Assembly (NCBI GenBank): GCA_963277665.1
Contig: OY728152.1
Span: forward strand, 1,190,476,357-1,190,540,356
Direction of reading: 5' to 3'
DNA length: 64,000 nucleotides
DNA from: Viscum album
Taxonomy: Eukaryota > Streptophyta > Magnoliopsida > Santalales > Viscaceae
Shown in pieces: positions 59,272 through 64,000 of the stretch (the stretch's first letter is position 1; every line of letters begins with the position of its first letter). Under the pieces are notes generated by a model. The model searched no databases. It was not told where the DNA came from and saw nothing but the letters and a program-made list of their open reading frames with translations. The translations under genes and the position numbers were made by a program.

Positions 59272-60326
59272 TATATACATGTTTTTAAGTGATTCCCTCC
59301 ATAATTTTTCCTGATAAGAAAATATATTTTGAGTGAACATCCCAAATTCTTACCCAATTTCTATTGAACTCTATCCTCTATTTTAAAACACCATTGTATT
59401 CATTCAATCAGTCTTTTTTATTATGAAAACCTTCTTATTTAACTTCTGGTTTTATATAAAACAATATTGATTTTTTGATTTTAAATTCTCTTTAGTATTT
59501 TATTTAAAACCACTCTAAAATGTTTTAATTCTAAGAATATCTTAAATACTCTTCTTACATGTTTTCACTTCTGTTTTACATAACTTAACATGCTATATGC
59601 CTATTTTACCTTATTAATTTCCATGTATGTTTTAATTCCTTTATCTCATGGACACTTTTATGATACGCCCATTCATTACGCTTTATGACATGAATGTGAT
59701 ACCCATTTCTCTCCATGGGTTCCCTTATGTTTATGTATGATTGATTATGTATTATTATTTATGTGGCAAGAATATTCATGAACATTTTATTATGGGTTCA
59801 ACCAGATAGTGATACAATGCATTGGGTAAAGTTAATTCCAATGAGATGTTATGTGTGACAGTCTTGGAGGTTATCCTTGTCTTGTGCTACTATGTGAAAC
59901 GATCTTGGTAGTTAGCTTTGAATTGTACTGAAGTCATGTTTTATATTATTTCCACATTACTATGATTCCATGTTTTTATGATCCCATGTTTATATGTTAT
60001 GATTCCATATGTTCCATGCTTTTCTTATCATTATTTCATGCCTTCTAACCCATGTTCTAAAGACTTATTCTTATGTATACTCCCTTAATGGGTTTTTTAG
60101 CTCATCCCTTTGTTCATGTATTCCCCAGGGTATCCTATGTAGATGTATGATCACTATGGAAGATAAGAGATCATTATGGAGTTTAAATAAAAAGTTGTTT
60201 TTATAATGTTTGATTATGTACCTAGTATTACAAGACACTAGAATTCACGATCCTTGGCTTGTAATATGATGTATAATTATGCTTAAAATCATGTAATGTT
60301 ATATGTAAAAGGATAGGGTCACTATA
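59272..60326 (+). repeat. LARD2 5' LTR, second part
   Basis: Resumes after Gypsy-T. The end, agggtcactata, precedes a primer-type sequence. Its last 600 bases are the reverse complement relative of the G2 LTR start at 6,841 (for example attttaagcataatta). Short open frames (60,009-60,206) are not genes. Confidence 0.82.
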
Positions 60327-60344
60327 GTTGGTATAATATGATGG
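60327..60344 (+). other. LARD2 primer-binding site
   Basis: gttggtataatatgatgg, a degenerate form of TTGGTATCAGAGCAGG, at the correct place after the LTR. Confidence 0.6.
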
Positions 60345-60514
60345 TATATTTATTTTTGGAGATTAGGAATAGATCACCTTAGTGAGAACCTTAAGGATGA
60401 GACAAAGTATAATAAAACACCCCTCAATTTCGGTAAGTATAGAGTAAGTGGTTTATCACGAAAATACATCCATGTTTTCATAAAAATAGGTAGAGGTGGC
60501 TCTACCACAGATGT

Positions 60515-60629
60515 ACCTAGAAGTAAAAACTTTGACAAGGAGTTTTGGGTTTGACTCGGGGTATCCTGGTACACGACAACGATCCTTGCTGCACTCTTGG
60601 TTTGACACTCCTGGGGGATATGCCTCGGT
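60515..60629 (+). other. Leader segment shared with LARD1
   Basis: Counterpart of 40,341-40,453. Clear base-by-base similarity over about 115 bases with a few small indels. It is more GC-rich than the surrounding interior. Confidence 0.65.
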
Positions 60630-60859
60630 AAATTCATGATCTTGGTACAAACCATTATTAAGGGAATGAAAAAATACCCATAAGAATATAAGTTAATAAA
60701 TAGTTCAAGGATAACCTAAATTGAAACATAGGGAATCACAAGTTAAGATATACTTCTCCTTTACAAGTTTATCCTTTTATGTTAAAAGTTTCCTTTTTTA
60801 TGCTCAATAGATAAGTATTCAAACCCTTTAATTGTATTCTCTTTTTCATAGTTTAAATA

Positions 60860-61585
60860 TGGCAGGAGAAAAATCATGAAAAAATCTTCTCTATATTCTT
60901 GAAGAACTAGTTGGAAAGATCATCCTGAAGTCATGCTCAGATGACTTTGAAACTTTTTCAAATATCCAAGTTACCTAAAAACAACTTTATGAGGCATCCA
61001 ATAACTCTAGAATTACATGATTCTTTCAAGGACAAAGTATAGTCTATTGTGGAATATTGTGCTCTAAAATTTATTACCATGTTAAGTGTGAGAATTACCA
61101 TCAGGTTCTTTTCAAATTCTTCTATTTATTTGAAAATTTTGAAGCACTAAAAGATTTTCTAGATGCTACGAAAGAGGGAGACCTCTGAGCAGCCTATATG
61201 TATCAAATTATAGATTTTTTTCTTTGGGGAAATACCAAGTCTGATTTACCAAAACCATATTTTGAAATATTTAAAGATGAATCAATAATAATTTTTTATA
61301 AAAAATACGTTCAAGAAGATATTTCAAAATTAAATATAAGAAATGATTTTTAATGACTTATCGATGCTTCCATCGATATAAACCAAGACTCCTGAGGTGT
61401 TTTTGGGAAAAGGAAGTAGATGATTTTGAAAATATACTAAGGTACCATTGTGATGCATGAAACCTTTATACCTAAAGGAAATGATAATATGAAAGAATGG
61501 AGTAGTCGTTGAAGCAATGAAGGAAAAGTACCGACACATGTTTAGAGCCTAGAATGTAAAATAAAATTTTGAGAGAAAAATTTCT
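60860..61585 (+). pseudogene. LARD2 gag/pol scraps
   Basis: A possible gag start (MAGEKS, stop) lies near 60,859 and short unassigned frames follow. The end is clear: EAMKEKYRHMF near 61,515 and then a FERKISKGG-like stretch that runs into the polypurine tract, as at the end of G2 pol. Everything between gag start and pol end is deleted or unrecognisable. Confidence 0.6.
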
Positions 61586-61599
61586 TAAGGGGGGAAGAG
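61586..61599 (+). other. LARD2 polypurine tract
   Basis: taaggggggaagag, directly before the 3' LTR. Confidence 0.8.
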
Positions 61600-64000
61600 T
61601 TTAATGACCCAATGTTTTATCAATGGAAATTAATTTCTTATATAATGTCATATAATCATATGAAATCACAACAAAATGAACTAATTAGTACCATGTTACC
61701 TTTAGACATAATTTTTTCACTTATGTTCTTGGAATTTCAAAAAATGGTCATCTATAATTGTGATTAGTAAGTTATTTGGAGTCTGATAAGATAAAATTAA
61801 TTTTTGTTGAATAGTAATATACCCTTATGAATAGTAACATATCTTTATGAATAGAAATGAATAGTAATGAACATAAAATCATCCAAAAAATAAAAACTTC
61901 ACTCATGAATGTATAAATACAATTTAGACATCTTAAAAGTGAAAAAACGATCATAATATAAGAATTGGTATTTTTGTATGTCAAAAATATTTTATTTACA
62001 ATTTTTTGATTAATTTAATAATTTAAAATGGAAATTTATTTTCATAAAATTTATTAATAATTTGTTACTTTATTTTATTATGGTTATAAGATAATTTAAT
62101 GGGACCTTGATTAATTTTTTCAAGGTGTTATAAAACAAGTCATAGTTTTAATGTTGGTTTTGTTGAATAAATTATGACTTTATTTAAAAATTAAATTAAA
62201 AATATTTAGAAAATTATTTTCGAAAAATTTAGTCCATTTTTGAATTATACATGTCGAAAAATGGTTAGGGTGAATTTTTCATATTTGTCTAAAATACTTG
62301 CATTTTTTGTGAATAGTAAAAATATAGTTTTGAGTTTTCAGTAAGTTTAATGACATCAGAATGATGTAATAATTAATATAAAATTATGGTCGAATTATGT
62401 ACAGTAATATATGATATTAGGTGTCCCATGTGGCTGATATCCTGGGAAAATACCTTGGGCAATCACAGGGTTTTTCAAAAAACCACTAATGAGGTGTCCT
62501 TTGAAATTAATAAAAAACTCTCCCTCTTTTACTATAAATAACCACTCTTTACTTAGTTTTATTTCATTGAAAATTTATAATCCTAGAAGCTATGGTGTTT
62601 TTACCTCCCTAGGAGTCATCCCCTGGTGTCCTCAGTCCCCTAATGTCCCAGCCTTCAAGGTTTAAGAGTTACTTTACAAGGTAAGGGAACCTTTCACCCT
62701 CCTCTTTTAGTCAACACTTCTTTTATGTTATATCTTTGAATTTCCATTTTCACTTGTTGGGGTTTAATTTTATGTATCCCACTTACTGCCCTTTTTATTT
62801 CCATATTATGAGATACCATTTTTTCTCTCATCAATTCATTTTATGAAATTTTAAGCGACGCCGTTAGGCTTCCGAATTTTCATAAGGGATCTCTCAACTT
62901 TTATTTTATTTTCAAGTTCATCTCTTTTATTTTTCTTTCTTCACCTCCTTTCATAAAAATGTTGTGATGAATATATTACCTTAAATCTACTATAATTTTT
63001 TCATGATAAAGTAATAATTCATCATCATCTCTCCTTTCCCTTTTTTATACTAAAAATGAAAACACCATCTGAGATGTGCTAATTTACCACATTCAAGGAC
63101 GATGGGTTTTCAATTTACGTTATCGTATTCAATTATGGTCATGAAACCATTTTAATGGTTGAACCAAACCATAATATATGTATTATATTTCATATATGGT
63201 TCTGTAATCTTTTTGTACTCATGGTTTTGATTTATAAATCCAAATGAGTTCACTGTGTTCAAAAAACCGCCAATTAAACAAAACGGTTATCATTAAATAC
63301 TTTATATAATGATTCATCTTCATTCAAAGTAAACAAATGGAATTTACAATCATTTAACCTCCTTGATTTTCACTAATAACATATAACTCAAATTCTGGAC
63401 AACCATACCCATTTTACAAGATTCTCCAAAAATGAATATAAGTGAACCGATCATTAAAACCAAGGAAACAAATCGAGCCGAACAATGAAATTGGACCTCA
63501 TAACCAATCAAAAAGTTTATAAATTAACTCAAAAAGGTTTTAATAAATAATTTACATATAGAATATATTATATAATTATTAATTAATTAACCTAATTTTA
63601 TTATTCAGGTCGTTAATATCAAATGGATAATACCATCAGACTTAAGGTAAGAGATCCTCTCTATTTCACTTTTATTCAAGAATGTACTCTATGTTATTCC
63701 ATTTTACTTATAATTACTAATGTTGGGGTATGATTTATCACCTTAACCATACTTCCCTAATTATGAATAAAAGATGAGAAATCCCTTTATCTCTCATTAA
63801 TATCTCTTAAGTGCAACCGATACCATGCTAATATTTCGTAAGGGATTCTACCCGAACCCTCTTTATTCCTTTAGGTTGCTCCAACATTCTTTTTACCCAA
63901 ATGAATTTGTCCATTATTTTTATGTACAAATTATAAATACTGTATATATTCTCCAAACTCACGTTTCAAGATCCATACCTCATTATCTTTTGGGGATATA
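61600..64000 (+). repeat. LARD2 3' LTR (runs off the window)
   Basis: Starts TTTAATGACCC (decayed TGTAATGACCC) and follows 44,592-46,991 throughout. At the window end it reaches ggggatata, the sequence that Gypsy-T split in the left copy, so roughly the last 1 kb is outside. Confidence 0.88.

Larger units (their letters stand above)
35872..64000 (+). mobile_element. LARD1: non-autonomous Gypsy-derived element (right part nested/outside)
   Basis: Left LTR 35,872-40,135 (TATAACACC...GTGTTACA), primer site 40,136, interior to 42,780, right LTR from 42,781. The right LTR follows the left one closely for about 1.8 kb and then stops at 44,591, exactly where LARD2 begins; the remaining roughly 2.5 kb should follow LARD2 beyond the window. 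The interior carries only gag and pol scraps, so the element is LARD-like (long LTRs, no complete genes). It was inserted into G2 pol upstream of the RNase H word TEPVLTLP. Confidence 0.8.
44592..64000 (+). mobile_element. LARD2: internally deleted relative of G2 (truncated by window end)
   Basis: Left LTR 44,592-60,326 (split by Gypsy-T), primer site 60,327, interior of only 1.27 kb, polypurine tract at 61,586, right LTR from 61,600. LTR length without the insert is about 3.45 kb. The interior ends with EAMKEKYRHMF, the same C-terminal word as in G2 (EAMKDKYPHLF), and the LTRs resemble those of G2 and the solo LTR. It is therefore a deletion derivative of that Gypsy family that keeps only the signals needed for mobilisation by others. 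Confidence 0.82.

Noticed and set aside
59272..59276. Five-base target duplication for Gypsy-T
   Set aside because: gatat against tatat differ at one base and lie in an AT repeat, so the length and identity cannot be fixed.
1..64000. Naming the species
   Set aside because: Repeat families of this kind occur in many flowering plants; without a database match no lineage can be supported.

Overview
This window looks like intergenic DNA from a flowering plant with a large, AT-rich, transposon-dominated genome. I see no intact host gene, rRNA, tRNA, CRISPR array or prokaryotic-type operon. The evidence for a plant is the combination of element types: Sirevirus-like Copia and Gypsy retrotransposons with very long LTRs (3 to 4 kb), primer sites of the initiator-methionine tRNA type, a CACTA transposon, tRNA-derived SINEs, and a captured fragment of a plant-type kinesin-12 gene. 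I cannot name the species.

The layout is a nest. Positions 1-4,050 are degenerate and mostly unassigned, with a possible Copia LTR end and primer site near 1,838. An old plus-strand Copia polyprotein (Copia-A) runs from about 4,058 to 6,840 and is itself interrupted by a small foldback element (6,334-6,727). At 6,841 a minus-strand Gypsy element (called G2 here) begins. Its 3' LTR is 6,841-9,931 and its pol is split into three pieces: C-terminus 9,932-10,191, integrase 21,503-22,889, RNase H 35,434-35,871. The pieces are separated by (a) a solo LTR at 10,192-21,502 that carries an 8.5-kb CACTA transposon (10,766-19,270), and (b) a Sirevirus-like Copia-B at 22,890-35,433. At 35,872 pol is cut again by a LARD-like element (LARD1).

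LARD1 has a 4.26-kb left LTR (35,872-40,135), a mostly non-coding interior (40,136-42,780) and a right LTR (from 42,781) that is broken at 44,592 by a second non-autonomous element, LARD2. LARD2's left LTR (44,592-60,326) is in turn broken by a full-length but decayed Gypsy element, Gypsy-T (46,992-59,271; LTRs about 3.6 kb, 5-kb gag-pol interior). LARD2's right LTR starts at 61,600 and runs off the window. G2, LARD1 and LARD2 are open on the right, so their missing halves should lie beyond 64,000.

The most interesting content is inside the CACTA transposon: a minus-strand, intron-containing fragment of a kinesin-12 motor domain (about 16,420-17,480) that includes the P-loop. Also notable are a head-to-tail array of six tRNA-derived SINE units wedged between the polypurine tract and right LTR of Copia-B (32,021-33,830), a third open-frame region downstream of Copia-B pol that resembles the plant transposon-protein domain often called Transposase_32, and a leader segment shared by the two LARD-like elements. 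All element coding regions carry many stops and frameshifts, so none appears able to move on its own. The element names (Copia-A, Copia-B, G2, Gypsy-T, LARD1, LARD2) are labels for this annotation only.
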